A DNA stretch of 64,000 nt, taken from the NCBI GenBank assembly GCA_012960305.1, contig DUBM01000011.1:62001-126000 (forward strand), in the 5' to 3' direction. The position numbers and the translations under genes were made by a program. Below, piece by piece: positions 10,092 through 21,337 of this stretch. The stretch comes from Gammaproteobacteria bacterium. Its GTDB lineage: Bacteria > Pseudomonadota > Gammaproteobacteria > Pseudomonadales > Pseudohongiellaceae. The notes under the pieces were generated by a model. It worked only from the letters and a program-made list of their open reading frames with translations. It made no database searches and had not been told where the DNA came from. Positions within the stretch are counted from its first letter, which is position 1. Each line of letters begins with the position of its first letter.

Positions 10092-10849
10092 ATTGGATTA
10101 TCAATATCAATAAATTGATGTTCAATCTTATACTCATCGGCCAAATAATTTCCCACAGCTTGAACCCCATATCGCTCCGTCGCATGATGCCCAGCTGCAA
10201 AAAAATGGATCCCCGCTTCTCGCGCAATATGCACAGTTTGCTCTGAAACCTCGCCAGTCAAATAGGCGTCTACGCCCGCGTCTACTGCCATCTCAATATA
10301 ATTCTGCGCAGCACCTGTACACCACGCAATAGAGTTTATCTCTTCTGAACCTCCCTGGACCGCAAAGCATGGGCGATTTAGACGTCCGGAAACAAAATCG
10401 CTAAATTCTTCAAAGCTTCTCGTTTGATTGAGCCTTCCCTCCAAAACTAGACCATGATTATTTTGTTTATAGATATCTCCTTCAATATCTATTTCTAATA
10501 ATTTCGCTAATTGAACGTTGTTCCCAAGTTCACTGTGTACATCTAGAGGCAAATGATAAGCTAACAGGTTAATATCATGCTCTAATAATTTTCCGATTCT
10601 AACTTTCTTCAATCCAGTTATGGATTGATCTTCACCACGCCAAAAATAACCGTGGTGCACCAAAATTGCATCTGCATTTTGCAGAGCGGCAGCATCAATT
10701 AAGGCCTGACAAGCAGTCACACCTGTAACTATTTTCTGTATTTGAGATCTTCCTTGCACCTGCAGCCCATTCGGGCAATAGTCACTAAATTGCTCTGGTT
10801 TTAATAATTGCAAAAGCTTTGATTCAAGCTCTTTCAAGCTAACAGTCAT
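10088..10849 (-). CDS. NIF3-like dinuclear metal centre protein (YbgI family)
   Basis: About 253 aa from the ATG at 10849, which has a Shine-Dalgarno GAGGTGG upstream; the frame extends to a TTG at 10867 but that would disrupt this ribosome binding site. Family motifs are '[11 protein letters not shown]', 'VHHGYFW' (metal ligands), '[21 protein letters not shown]', '[28 protein letters not shown]' and the C-terminal '[13 protein letters not shown]'. It is probably a hexameric hydrolase-type protein; the true function in bacteria is not settled (GTP cyclohydrolase I type 2 is a homology label). Convergent with cysNC; the two stop codons share the palindrome CTAG. Confidence 0.92.
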   Translation of the reverse strand: MTVSLKELESKLLQLLKPEQFSDYCPNGLQVQGRSQIQKIVTGVTACQALIDAAALQNADAILVHHGYFWRGEDQSITGLKKVRIGKLLEHDINLLAYHLPLDVHSELGNNVQLAKLLEIDIEGDIYKQNNHGLVLEGRLNQTRSFEEFSDFVSGRLNRPCFAVQGGSEEINSIAWCTGAAQNYIEMAVDAGVDAYLTGEVSEQTVHIAREAGIHFFAAGHHATERYGVQAVGNYLADEYKIEHQFIDIDNPI

Positions 10850-10932
10850 TGGAAACCACCTCGACAACGCTGTATATTGGATGATCTGCCAATAGTAACA
10901 TAGTGCGATAGTTACAAAATCAGGCCAAGCTA

Positions 10933-12057
10933 ATGGACCGAATCGCCAAGGTATTACAATTTCTTAGCTGGCCCATTGCCTGCGGCATATTGGTGGCTTT
11001 GGTAATTCTTCAATATCAACAACTGCAGCGATTGAATCGACGAGTTACTGAGATTGAAAGCGTTATCCCGCCGACAATCACTACTAAATCCTATGCTGAA
11101 GCGATTCAAAGAGCCGCCCCTTCTGTGGTTAGCATTAATGCGACTAGTGTAAATGTTGAATCAATCGAACGAGCCTCAGAAGACAGAGTAAACTTTTATC
11201 TCGGAGAACGTCTGAGTCTGGGATCGGGCGTTATCGTGGGCAACAAAGGTTTTATTCTCACCAATTTTCATGTTGTGGATACACTATTTGATGCCTTCGA
11301 TACCGAGGTAACCCTGAGTGATGGTCGAAGAACACCGGCAACTGTAATTTCTTATGACAAAGCAAATGATCTCGCCATACTACATATAAATATGGATGAC
11401 CTGTCCCCTATTCCCATTGGTGATGGACAAAACCTAGCTGTAGGAGATTTGGTTTTTGCTATTGGCTACCCTAGGAATATAGGACAATCGGTTTCGCAAG
11501 GTATTGTAAGCGCACTTAACTACAATCCAGATACCTCATTATCTATCATTAGAACTGATGCCGCGATTAACCCAGGCAATTCCGGAGGTGCTTTAATAGA
11601 TGCTAATGGATATTTGGTAGGAATTAATTCTTCTATATTTTCGGAGTCCGGGAATTTTGAAGGCATTGGATTCGCGACACCAGCTAGGCTTGCTGTATCG
11701 GCACTTGAAGAAATGGTTTCAGAAGCTATCGAGGCCAATTCTGGTTATCTTGGAGTGCTTACTGGCGAGGCATTGAATGAACAATCGAGTCAGTTGTTTT
11801 TCGGCGTTGATCATATAAGGGGAATGATTGTTGAAAGCGTAGATGAAGGTGGCGGCGCTCAACGCGCGGGAATCAAACCCGGAGACGTGATTACCAGAGT
11901 CGAAGATACACCGGTAATTGATGGGCAAAATATCGTTATGGAAATCCGCAACAAAAAGCCCGGTGATACGCTAACCATCCAAGTCTATCGAAACGGGAAA
12001 ACAATTAGTTTACCTACAACTTTGGGTTTCGGCCCAGCTAGCATCATCGGACAATAG
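10933..12057 (+). CDS. degS: Membrane-anchored S1C serine protease, DegS/AlgW type
   Basis: 374 aa. An N-terminal membrane anchor (about residues 10-27) rather than a cleavable signal, a trypsin-like domain with triad His113 ('TNFHVVD'), Asp146 ('ANDLAIL') and Ser217 ('GNSGGAL'), and a single C-terminal PDZ domain (about 270-365, 'GIKPGDVI'). One PDZ plus an anchor is the DegS/AlgW architecture, the periplasmic site-1 protease that cuts the anti-sigma factor RseA/MucA in response to misfolded outer-membrane proteins. degS next to hisD/murA is also the Pseudomonas order. Convergent with hisD with 3 nt between stops. Confidence 0.9.
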   Translation: MDRIAKVLQFLSWPIACGILVALVILQYQQLQRLNRRVTEIESVIPPTITTKSYAEAIQRAAPSVVSINATSVNVESIERASEDRVNFYLGERLSLGSGVIVGNKGFILTNFHVVDTLFDAFDTEVTLSDGRRTPATVISYDKANDLAILHINMDDLSPIPIGDGQNLAVGDLVFAIGYPRNIGQSVSQGIVSALNYNPDTSLSIIRTDAAINPGNSGGALIDANGYLVGINSSIFSESGNFEGIGFATPARLAVSALEEMVSEAIEANSGYLGVLTGEALNEQSSQLFFGVDHIRGMIVESVDEGGGAQRAGIKPGDVITRVEDTPVIDGQNIVMEIRNKKPGDTLTIQVYRNGKTISLPTTLGFGPASIIGQ

Positions 12058-12060
12058 CGC

Positions 12061-13389
12061 TCAGACCTTTGGCTCGGATTTTTGGTTTAAGCGATATTCA
12101 GCTGACAGGGCATGGGCTTGAAGACGTTCATTCCTCGCTAGTTCTGCGGCGGTTTCTGCTAAATTATTTGCTCCTTCTGCTGAACAATTGATGATTGAGC
12201 TGCGCTTCTGAAAATCATAAACTCCTAAAGCGGAGAAGAATCTTGCAGTTCCAGAGGTAGGGAGTACGTGGCTTGGTCCTGCGCAGTAATCACCTAAAGC
12301 TTCAGCGCTGTATCTTCCCAGAAAGATGGCGCCAGCATTATCAATAGTGCTAAGTAACTCATCAGGGTTTGCGACTGATAATTCGAGATGTTCGGGAGCG
12401 ATTAGATTGCTCGCCACTGCCGCCTTTTTCATATTTTCTGCCAGAATAAAAATTCCGCGATTATTCAGAGATTTAGAAATAATATTCTTTCTTTCCATAG
12501 TAGGAAGTAAACGATCAATACTCTCAGCAACGCTGTTTAGAAATTTAATATCAGTAGTAATTAAAATCGACTGAGCTTGCTCATCGTGTTCGGCTTGTGA
12601 AAATAAATCCATCGCTACCCAATCTGGGTCCGTACTACCATCACAAATAATAGTTAACTCCGAAGGCCCGGCTACCATATCTATACCAACCTCACCAAAC
12701 ACCTGTTTCTTAGCAACAGTGACATATACATTCCCCGGCCCTGTAATCTTGTCCACTCTGGGGATAGTTTCTGTACCATAAGCTAGCGCTGCAATTGCCT
12801 GAGCACCACCAATAGTAAACAAGCGACTCACACCAGCTAAAGCCGCTGCTGCGAAGACTAGATTTCCGTCTTTTCCATAAGGAGTAGGTACCGTTGCGAT
12901 TATTTCTTTCACTCCCGCAACCTGTGCCGGAATCGCTAGCATCAATATCGAGGAAGGGTAATTTGCCTTACCCCCGGGAGCGTAAATTCCTACCCGTTGC
13001 AAAGGGCTAACTTTCTGGCCATAGACTGAACCGTCAGCCTCTTCATAATGCCAGGAAGATTGTTTCTGTTTCTCATGGTACTTTTGAATTCGTTCCGCTG
13101 CGTGATTGAGAGCTTTTCGTTGTGTGTCCGAAATACTATCCAGCGATGCTTGGAGTTGATCCTTGCTTACCAATAAATCATCCATGCTAACAGCTTGGAA
13201 ACGGTCAAACTTATTAGTGTATTTAACTACAGCCGCGTCTCCAGATTTTCGCACATCTCTCAATATCGAACTAACAGTCTCGGTGATTCCATCGGCAACT
13301 AGCATTTCCCGATCAAGACAATTCGCCAGATCAGTTTCAAATTCTGAATCTGCTGTAAATAAGCGCTTTATTGCAATAATCTCACTCAT
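12061..13389 (-). CDS. hisD: Histidinol dehydrogenase
   Basis: 442 aa, the normal length. It carries the catalytic and zinc-binding blocks 'GPGNVYVTVAKKQVFGEVGIDMVAGPSE', 'DLFSQAEHDEQAQ' (Gln and His ligands), 'APEHLEL' and 'GDYCAGPSHVLPTSGTAR'. It catalyses the last two oxidations to histidine. hisD follows hisG after about 50 nt in the mlaC-ibaG-murA-hisG-hisD series; hisC, which often follows, is absent from this spot. Confidence 0.97.
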   Translation of the reverse strand: MSEIIAIKRLFTADSEFETDLANCLDREMLVADGITETVSSILRDVRKSGDAAVVKYTNKFDRFQAVSMDDLLVSKDQLQASLDSISDTQRKALNHAAERIQKYHEKQKQSSWHYEEADGSVYGQKVSPLQRVGIYAPGGKANYPSSILMLAIPAQVAGVKEIIATVPTPYGKDGNLVFAAAALAGVSRLFTIGGAQAIAALAYGTETIPRVDKITGPGNVYVTVAKKQVFGEVGIDMVAGPSELTIICDGSTDPDWVAMDLFSQAEHDEQAQSILITTDIKFLNSVAESIDRLLPTMERKNIISKSLNNRGIFILAENMKKAAVASNLIAPEHLELSVANPDELLSTIDNAGAIFLGRYSAEALGDYCAGPSHVLPTSGTARFFSALGVYDFQKRSSIINCSAEGANNLAETAAELARNERLQAHALSAEYRLNQKSEPKV

Positions 13390-13438
13390 AGCTATTGATC
13401 AATCTTGGTAGAATTTTGAATATGAAAACTTCGCGACC

Positions 13439-14086
13439 TTAGTCCTGGATTTTATCGTCTACGGCTTTGTTCAATTTTCTAAGCATATCTCGAATTATGG
13501 AATTTTTAATTTTCATCGATGCCTTGTTTACAATTACTCGGGAACTAATATGCGCAATGACTTCTTTCGCCTCCAGACCGTTCGCTTTTAGCGTCTTACC
13601 TGTATCCACGATATCAACGATGGAATCAGCCAAACCCATGGCAGGGGCCAGCTCCAGCGCACCGTTTAATTTGATCAGTTCAATCTGCTGGCCCTGTTCA
13701 GCAAAATACTGCTTGGCAATGTTAGTAAACTTGGTCGCCACTTTTAATCTTCCCGACCTAACTGGTGCTTTAACAGGTTCTGCCGTCATAATGCGGCATT
13801 CAGCTATTTTTAAATCCAGAGGTTCATAAAACCCCTCGCTACCATGCTCCATTATTAGATCCTTTCCAACCACTCCAATATCAGCGCTGCCAAACTCCAC
13901 ATAAGTGGGAACATCAGAACCTCGAATCACCATAATTTTTACATTGCTTAAATTAGTATCGAAGATTAATTTTCGACTTTTAGAAATATCTTCGCTCGGC
14001 ACAATGTTGGCCTGTTCGAATAGTGGAAGCACCTCTTCTAATATTCGGCCTTTGGTTAGTGCAATGACAAGTTGATTTGTATTCAT
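13439..14086 (-). CDS. hisG: ATP phosphoribosyltransferase, short form
   Basis: 215 aa from the ATG at 14086 ('MNTNQLVIALTKGRILEE'); an upstream in-frame start at 14134 adds 16 residues that do not look like HisG. Signatures are 'GSADIGVVGKDLIMEH' and the PRPP-binding 'GLADSIVDIVDTGKTLKANGL' near residue 150. The length is that of the short HisG class, which lacks the regulatory C-terminal domain and normally needs HisZ to form an active complex. hisZ is not in this window. Confidence 0.96.
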   Translation of the reverse strand: MNTNQLVIALTKGRILEEVLPLFEQANIVPSEDISKSRKLIFDTNLSNVKIMVIRGSDVPTYVEFGSADIGVVGKDLIMEHGSEGFYEPLDLKIAECRIMTAEPVKAPVRSGRLKVATKFTNIAKQYFAEQGQQIELIKLNGALELAPAMGLADSIVDIVDTGKTLKANGLEAKEVIAHISSRVIVNKASMKIKNSIIRDMLRKLNKAVDDKIQD

Positions 14087-14162
14087 AGGGAGTCTATTAA
14101 CATTAATAACTGATCTCAATATTCGAGTTTGCAAGAGATTATTAACTCTTTTGCCTTACTTG

Positions 14163-15461
<1,299 letters not shown>

Positions 15462-15496
15462 TTAATAAGAGTTTTACGGCTGAATCAAGATGACAT

Positions 15497-15733
15497 TTAA
15501 TTTGAATGCTGTTCTTGTTCAGTCATCAAACGCATAGTCACAGCGTGGATAGCACCACTTGCTATATATTCATTGAGGATTTTATAGATAGTTTGTTGGC
15601 GCTTTACAGCATTTAGTCCCTCGAAGACATTACCAACCGCAGTGACTAGAAACTTCCCGTCACCACCTTCAACAACTATCTCACAGCTGGGGAGTTCTGC
15701 TGTTAGCAGTTGCGTTATAGATTCAGATTCCAA
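15497..15733 (-). CDS. ibaG: BolA-family protein IbaG
   Basis: 78 aa single BolA fold. The motif 'VEGGDGKFLVTAVGNVFEGLN' carries the Cys/His-loop region, followed by 'AVKRQQTIYKILNEYIASGAIHAVTM', the helix that includes the conserved His near the C-terminus. IbaG binds a [2Fe-2S] cluster with monothiol glutaredoxin. It lies 12 nt after mlaC; the mlaB gene usually between them is missing. Confidence 0.94.
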   Translation of the reverse strand: MESESITQLLTAELPSCEIVVEGGDGKFLVTAVGNVFEGLNAVKRQQTIYKILNEYIASGAIHAVTMRLMTEQEQHSN

Positions 15734-15745
15734 TTTCAGCCTCCC

Positions 15746-16348
15746 TTATCGCCAATTATCCAGCACTAGATCGATGTCATTGCTGTGTTGAGACATTAAA
15801 GCAGAGAACTGAGTGAAATACTGACGTCCCAAATTGATTCCCGCCAGGCTCAAATTCTTTAGCTTCCATTCATCATTCTCATTAACAAACATTTGATATT
15901 GAAGGCGAAGACTGCTGTCTCCCCCTCGAAGCTCCATTCCGACGACCGTATCAGCGCGGGGATTAGCATTCTCAGTGCTAGCAGGTAAAAACACCAACTC
16001 CTGCCCCTCGTAAGAGACCAGAGAAGCTCCATAGAATCTGGTTAAAGTAGCTCTCAATATGTTGGCGAATCGTTCAGTCTGCGTTTGGGAGGCAGAGCTG
16101 GCAAAACGATTCATAACCACCACAGCGACCGCATTAAAATCCACGAATGTTTCTAGCACTGCTTCCACATTTGCGAAATATCTATCTCTGTCCGAGAGGA
16201 ATAAATCCCTGGACTCAGCAACGGTATCCAGAAGAGTTTCAACCCCCATTTCTGCAGTTTCTACTGCACTAAGAGATTGTGCCAGCAATGCCACAGGCAT
16301 CAACAGTGTTGCAACTATCGTAACAAATTTTTTTCCCACTGATTTCAT
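15746..16348 (-). CDS. mlaC: Periplasmic phospholipid-binding protein MlaC
   Basis: 200 aa with a cleavable signal peptide (residues 1-22, 'FVTIVATLLMPVALLAQS'). The MlaC/Ttg2 fold is seen in 'LETFVDFNAVAVVVMNRFA', 'ILRATLTRFYGASLVSY' and 'WKLKNLSLAGINLGRQYFTQFSALM'. It ferries phospholipids between the outer-membrane MlaA and the inner-membrane MlaFEDB complex. A clear ribosome binding site (GGGAGG) precedes the ATG. mlaF, mlaE and mlaD, normally upstream, are not here, and no fragments of them were recognised in the 262-bp gap to yrbG. Confidence 0.93.
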   Translation of the reverse strand: MKSVGKKFVTIVATLLMPVALLAQSLSAVETAEMGVETLLDTVAESRDLFLSDRDRYFANVEAVLETFVDFNAVAVVVMNRFASSASQTQTERFANILRATLTRFYGASLVSYEGQELVFLPASTENANPRADTVVGMELRGGDSSLRLQYQMFVNENDEWKLKNLSLAGINLGRQYFTQFSALMSQHSNDIDLVLDNWR

Positions 16349-16610
16349 TCACTTACCTCCCAACCCAAACAACAATATCCAATCGACATATTCAGAAAAT
16401 TAGATCAAGCTTAATGGCTAATTGGCTTTCAGTTAGATCTTGATTAACCTGTAATTCAATTTGAATCACTAGACCTTAATAGGGGCTGAACCCTTATAGA
16501 AGGCCTGTAGTTTACATCAATTGCGGCTCCCAATAAATTATTACTTGCAAAGCGGACCAAACCCCCTTCTAATTATCGCCTTCATTGCCAGCAGTAAGTT
16601 TTAATCGTTT

Positions 16611-17570
16611 ATGTTCCTCGACACGATCATCATTGTCCTTGGCTTTATTGGTTTAATCTGGGGCGCAGACAAGTTTGTGTTCGGCGCATCAGCATTGGCG
16701 CGAAATTTTGGCGTTTCCCCCTTGATGATTGGCTTAACGATCGTTGCATTCGGCACTTCTGCTCCAGAAATTTTCTCCTCCGCAATCGCTGCACTCAATA
16801 ACAAGCCAGAACTCGCCATAGGCAATGCCCTTGGGTCAAACCTCTTCAATGTAGGCGTCGCGCTTGGTGTTGCCGCCTTAATTAGTCCATTGAAACCACC
16901 AGAATCTCTTATCAGCAAAGAAATTCCTGCCCTACTTTTCGTTACATTTGTCACCGGAGCCTTGTTGTTTGACCTGTTTCTAGGCAGATTTGATGCAGTA
17001 GTATTAATTTTTATAACTGGTTTCTTTGGCTATAAACTGTTTCGCAAACAAAGTCGTGTGGGCGCCTTACCGGAGGTAGGAGACTCTGATTTAGCACCTG
17101 TAAATAGCGCAAAAGCGGTAACATATTTAATCGCAGGTCTGGTATTGCTGGTGCTTAGTGCTGAAGTGCTTGTGGCCGCGGCAGTATCAATCGCCGAATT
17201 CTTTGATGTATCCGAAGCTATCATTGGTCTTACTGTTGTCGCATTAGGTACTAGTCTTCCAGAACTTGCAGCATCCGTAACCTGTGTTTTAAAGGGGCAT
17301 CATGATTTAGCCATCGGCAACATTATTGGATCGAATATATTAAATCTGTTGGCAGTATTACCTCTTCCGGGATTGCTTAGCCCTGGACTTATTCAAAGCC
17401 CACTCCTCTTCCGTGACTACACCGGAGTTCTTCTGCTGACGTGCTTGCTGGCCTATTTTTGTTTTGACTGCATAAAAAAACAAAAAATGATTGGCAGGCT
17501 GCACGGCATTGCATTCTTGTTAATTTACTGCGGCTGGTTTACCGTAATGCTTGTTCGAGTGCAGGCTTAA
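16611..17570 (+). CDS. yrbG: Calcium/sodium antiporter of the CaCA family (YrbG)
   Basis: 319 aa, about ten membrane segments in two homologous halves. Each half has an alpha-repeat with the ion-binding signature: 'GTSAPEIFSSAIAALNNKPELAIGNALGSNLFNVG' near residue 62 and 'GTSLPELAASVTCVLKGHHDLAIGNIIGSNILN' near 212. Family members exchange Ca2+ for Na+ or K+ across the inner membrane. First gene of the rightward yrbG-kdsD-kdsC-lptCAB-rpoN series, as in E. coli, although it has no obvious role in that pathway. Confidence 0.95.
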   Translation: MFLDTIIIVLGFIGLIWGADKFVFGASALARNFGVSPLMIGLTIVAFGTSAPEIFSSAIAALNNKPELAIGNALGSNLFNVGVALGVAALISPLKPPESLISKEIPALLFVTFVTGALLFDLFLGRFDAVVLIFITGFFGYKLFRKQSRVGALPEVGDSDLAPVNSAKAVTYLIAGLVLLVLSAEVLVAAAVSIAEFFDVSEAIIGLTVVALGTSLPELAASVTCVLKGHHDLAIGNIIGSNILNLLAVLPLPGLLSPGLIQSPLLFRDYTGVLLLTCLLAYFCFDCIKKQKMIGRLHGIAFLLIYCGWFTVMLVRVQA

Positions 17571-17599
17571 CCAATTTCATATCATCAACGCTGGACAAC

Positions 17600-18574
17600 A
17601 TGAGTTCTGACAACCCTCTTAAAGCAAGTGCGCTGCGTACCATAGAAATTGAATTGTCTGCGGTAGAAGGCTTGCTTGCCCGCATAGATGATGAATTTGA
17701 AAAGGCCTGTCAGCTTATTCTCAACTGTCATGGACGTGTCGTCGTCATCGGCATGGGAAAATCTGGCCACATTGGTAAAAAAATTGCAGCTACTTTAGCC
17801 AGCACTGGCACCCCTGCAATATATGTACACCCAGCAGAGGCGAGTCATGGTGACATTGGCATGATTACCGATCATGACTGTGTTCTGGCGTTATCTAACT
17901 CAGGTACAACAGAAGAGGTTCTGTCTCTTTTGCCTATTTTCAAGCGCAAGGGCATCCCTTTAGTAAGTCTAACTGGCAATTCGAATTCTGAATTGGCTCA
18001 ATCAGCTAATTTTAATTTGAATGCGCAAGTAAATGAAGAAGCTTGCCCTCTCGGCCTGGCGCCTACATCAAGCACCACTGCCGCATTGGTATTAGGTGAT
18101 GCCTTGGCGATGGCACTACTGGAAGCCCGCGGGTTTACCAGAGACGACTTCGCGATTTCTCACCCCGGAGGAAACTTAGGTCGCCGCCTACTAGTAAAAG
18201 TCAGAGACCTTATGCACTCGGGAGAAGCCATTCCGCAGGTATCAGCTGATACTAAACTTGCATCAGCACTCTTGGAAATGTCAGAAAAAGGCTTTGGTTT
18301 GACCACAGTAACTGATGGTGACAAGAATTTAGTCGGAGTATTTACTGATGGAGATTTGCGCCGGGTAATAGAATCTGGGAAAGATATCCAACAAATTAAT
18401 ATCACTGAAGCTATGTCTGCTGATTTCAAATTTATTAACGCAAACTCCTTAGCTGCAGAAGCAGCTCGAATAATGCAAGAATCAAATGTCTATGTACTTA
18501 TTGTTCGAGACGACAATGGAGAAATCGAAGGTATTTTGAAAATGCACGATCTCCTGCAAGCCAATGTAGTTTAA
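17600..18574 (+). CDS. kdsD: D-arabinose 5-phosphate isomerase
   Basis: 324 aa. An SIS domain (about 35-180) with 'GMGKSGHIGKKIAATLASTGTPA', 'HGDIGMI' and 'ALSNSGTTEE', then two CBS domains (about 205-320, 'DLMHSGEAIPQV', 'GVFTDGDLRR'). It converts ribulose 5-phosphate to arabinose 5-phosphate, the start of KDO synthesis. Lies 29 nt after yrbG and is followed by kdsC, the pathway's phosphatase. Confidence 0.97.
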   Translation: MSSDNPLKASALRTIEIELSAVEGLLARIDDEFEKACQLILNCHGRVVVIGMGKSGHIGKKIAATLASTGTPAIYVHPAEASHGDIGMITDHDCVLALSNSGTTEEVLSLLPIFKRKGIPLVSLTGNSNSELAQSANFNLNAQVNEEACPLGLAPTSSTTAALVLGDALAMALLEARGFTRDDFAISHPGGNLGRRLLVKVRDLMHSGEAIPQVSADTKLASALLEMSEKGFGLTTVTDGDKNLVGVFTDGDLRRVIESGKDIQQINITEAMSADFKFINANSLAAEAARIMQESNVYVLIVRDDNGEIEGILKMHDLLQANVV

Positions 18575-18593
18575 AAAGAAGCAGTGCTGAATC

Positions 18594-19121
18594 ATGAAAT
18601 TTAATCACGACATTAAAGCCCTGACTAAAACTGCCTGCCAGACTAGATTATTGTTATTGGATGTAGATGGCATACTGACTGATGGCCGTCTCTATTTTTA
18701 CAATTCAGGCGAAGAAATTAAGGCCTTTAATAGCCTCGATGGACATGGTATTAAAATGTTGATTTCAGCCGGAGTGGACGTTGGCATCATTACTGGTCGA
18801 ACATCGGAAATAATAAAGAAGAGAAGCGCCGATCTGGGCATCACTATTCTCTTACAGGGACGGGAAGACAAATTAAATGCACTCAGAGAAATGCAGTCGC
18901 AGGTAAACTACTCCGACGCTGAAATTGCTTATGCTGGAGATGACTTTCCAGATCTTCCTGTTTTGAAAACCGTGGGATTGAGCTTTTCTGTACCGAACGG
19001 GCATATAGATATTCGCGAAGCGGTGCATGCCGTAACAGAATCTAATGGAGGAATGGGCGCTGTTCGAGAGATTACTGACTTCATACTCAAAGCTCAGAAC
19101 AAGTACCCACAAATTAAATAG
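18594..19121 (+). CDS. kdsC: 3-deoxy-D-manno-octulosonate 8-phosphate phosphatase
   Basis: 175 aa HAD-superfamily enzyme of the cap-less KdsC type. The catalytic motif 'LLLDVDGILTDGRLYF' (Asp nucleophile and DxD) is near residue 23, motif II at 'GIITGRTSE', and the 'YAGDDFPDLPVLKTVGLSFSVPNGH' motif near 120. It releases free KDO from KDO-8-phosphate. It lies 19 nt after kdsD, and lptC follows. Confidence 0.96.
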   Translation: MKFNHDIKALTKTACQTRLLLLDVDGILTDGRLYFYNSGEEIKAFNSLDGHGIKMLISAGVDVGIITGRTSEIIKKRSADLGITILLQGREDKLNALREMQSQVNYSDAEIAYAGDDFPDLPVLKTVGLSFSVPNGHIDIREAVHAVTESNGGMGAVREITDFILKAQNKYPQIK

Positions 19122-19187
19122 GACTAAATTTCCCACTCAGACTCTACTTCTTTCATTCTTTTGGCATTCATTGCTTTCTAAACATTC

Positions 19188-19829
19188 ATGGTAAGCTCTA
19201 GCTACACTCCGCCGGACGCACCCCATGCCATGCAAATAACGATGCAACGGTTATTTATCTTACTTGTCCCTGGCTTAATCGCCATAGGATTATATTTGGG
19301 AATTAGCTCAATTGAGTCTGTCGGCAATCAAACCGAAGACAATCACAACACTCCCTCTCTCAATTATGACGCTTACTCAGAAGGAATAAATACGATTCTT
19401 TATGATGCTCAGGGCGGTATTAATTACACACTCAATGCTGTCAGACAGATCCACTTTAATAACGACGTCACGGAACTCGAAAAGCCCTTCATTCGTTTAT
19501 TTCAGGATGGCTACTCACGTTGGAATATAGCAGCAAATTCCGGCAGAATTTCAGCTGTTGCTACTACTGCCGACACTTCTAATCAGACAATTGAATTATC
19601 CGGAAATGTTGAAGTCTACAATTTGGATAAATACGGTAACCGCATAATAATGTCTACAGATTTCCTTTCATTCGATCCAGAAATGGAAACCTTACAAACT
19701 GATCGACCCGTGACAATTATAACAGATTATCTTTTACAAACGTCTATAGGGATGTTTGTAAACTTGAAATTAGATAAGATCGAATTTCACAATGAAATCA
19801 GAGGAAGTTATGAGCAAACCAAGAATTGA
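19188..19829 (+). CDS. lptC: LPS export protein LptC
   Basis: About 213 aa (or 199 from the ATG at 19230, 195 from 19242; no start has a convincing ribosome binding site). One N-terminal membrane anchor ('LFILLVPGLIAIGLYLGI') is followed by a periplasmic beta-jellyroll. The LptC pattern is visible in 'WNIAANSGRISA' and 'IELSGNVEVYNLD'. LptC bridges the LptBFG transporter and LptA. Its end overlaps lptA by 20 nt. Confidence 0.9.
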   Translation: MVSSSYTPPDAPHAMQITMQRLFILLVPGLIAIGLYLGISSIESVGNQTEDNHNTPSLNYDAYSEGINTILYDAQGGINYTLNAVRQIHFNNDVTELEKPFIRLFQDGYSRWNIAANSGRISAVATTADTSNQTIELSGNVEVYNLDKYGNRIIMSTDFLSFDPEMETLQTDRPVTIITDYLLQTSIGMFVNLKLDKIEFHNEIRGSYEQTKN

Positions 19830-20328
19830 AATCGCTCTAATCGCACTAGTAGTATTAGTCGGAAATCATTTCTATGGTATTGCAGCATTGGAAAATGACA
19901 GAGAACAAAATGTGTCATGGAATGCAGATCAAGCGAAAATGAATCCAGTAGGGGAACTACGCATCTTGGATCTTATCGGCAATGTTAAAGTCACACAGGG
20001 AAGCCTAGAGATAACTGGCAACCATGCAGTATTTGAATATGGAGCAGTGGATAATGAACTCAAAAAAATCACCGTTACGGGCAGCCCTGTTCACTACAAA
20101 CAGCAACTTGATATGGAAGAAAGCATGGTAATTGGAACTAGTGATACTCTTATGTTTTACACAGATGAAGTCGAGAACCAAACTATTCTGGAACTGATCG
20201 GGAAAGCCCACATAGAATCTCCTGATTCCACGATGAGCTGTGCTGCGATCACATATCTCGCAGATCAAGACTTAATTCGCGAAGCTGTCGGCCCCTGCGA
20301 AGGCGTTCTGAGTCCAACCTCAAACTAA
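19810..20328 (+). CDS. lptA: Periplasmic LPS-binding bridge protein LptA
   Basis: 172 aa from the ATG at 19810, which has the ribosome binding site AGAGGAAG; an upstream in-frame ATG at 19792 lies before that site and is less likely. Signal-like N-terminus ('[19 protein letters not shown]'), then the OstA/LptA beta-jellyroll with '[25 protein letters not shown]' and '[16 protein letters not shown]'. LptA polymerises into the periplasmic bridge carrying LPS to LptDE. Coupled to lptC by overlap and followed after 4 nt by lptB. Confidence 0.92.
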   Translation: MSKPRIEIALIALVVLVGNHFYGIAALENDREQNVSWNADQAKMNPVGELRILDLIGNVKVTQGSLEITGNHAVFEYGAVDNELKKITVTGSPVHYKQQLDMEESMVIGTSDTLMFYTDEVENQTILELIGKAHIESPDSTMSCAAITYLADQDLIREAVGPCEGVLSPTSN

Positions 20329-20332
20329 TTCA

Positions 20333-21052
20333 ATGCTTACAGCTACCAATCTTGCAAAAAGCTACAAAGGTCGAAAGGTCGTTCGCGATGTTTCTCTTAG
20401 CGTTGATCAAGGAGAAATCGTAGGTCTACTTGGACCGAATGGTGCTGGAAAAACCACCTGTTTCTACATGATCGTTGGCTTAGTAAAAGCCGATAGCGGT
20501 AACGTCCAGCTAAGCGATCAATCTCTCACCTCATTACCGATTCATCAAAGAGCCTCTTACGGCTTATCTTACTTGCCTCAGGATTCATCAATCTTTAGAA
20601 CGCTTTCGGTCGAGGACAATATTTTAGCAATTCTGGAAACACGAAAGGATCTTAGCAGCACTGAAAAAAACACTAAATTAGATATCCTGCTCAGCGATTT
20701 TAATATTGACCATATCCGAAGCAATAAGGGCATGAGCTTATCAGGAGGTGAACGTCGCCGAACAGAAATAGCACGGACCCTAGCCACTGATCCAAAATTT
20801 ATTCTACTTGATGAACCATTCGCAGGTATTGACCCTATTTCCGTTAGCGATATTAAACAAATAATACAGCAGCTGAAAAATCGCAATATTGGGATTTTAG
20901 TGACTGACCACAATGTCAGAGAAACATTAGATATCTGTGAAAAAGCGTATATCGTCAATGAAGGTAGAATAATCGCTGAAGGCAATTCCGAGACTATCCT
21001 GTCCAATGATAAAGTCAGAGAAGTTTATCTGGGCGATCAATTTCAAATTTAG
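20333..21052 (+). CDS. lptB: LPS export ABC transporter ATPase LptB
   Basis: 239 aa ABC ATPase. Walker A '[20 protein letters not shown]' near residue 35, Q-loop region '[17 protein letters not shown]', ABC signature '[15 protein letters not shown]' near 139, Walker B '[15 protein letters not shown]' and the LptB-type '[23 protein letters not shown]'. It powers LPS extraction with LptFG. Lies in the normal lptA-lptB-rpoN order. Confidence 0.97.
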   Translation: MLTATNLAKSYKGRKVVRDVSLSVDQGEIVGLLGPNGAGKTTCFYMIVGLVKADSGNVQLSDQSLTSLPIHQRASYGLSYLPQDSSIFRTLSVEDNILAILETRKDLSSTEKNTKLDILLSDFNIDHIRSNKGMSLSGGERRRTEIARTLATDPKFILLDEPFAGIDPISVSDIKQIIQQLKNRNIGILVTDHNVRETLDICEKAYIVNEGRIIAEGNSETILSNDKVREVYLGDQFQI

Positions 21053-21337
21053 ATATACATCATCAAGCGCACTGAATCCAGAAAATAGCAGCTTATAGCT
21101 GAAAACCTTTTCTCAAATCGCTGATTTTGCATACTCCGTTCTTAAAGTCTACAAACCAAAGAACGCATCCAAAACACGCTCATCTGCAGTCATCAATACC
21201 GCTCTAAGTCCGATGGTTAAGAGGCTATGCAATAAAGGCATGAAACTTGCCGCAATCGCGCTTATACTATTCTCAATAAACTTTAAGGTTATTCATTACA
21301 TCGATATTCATACATTCTGCATTAAGAAGTATTACTC

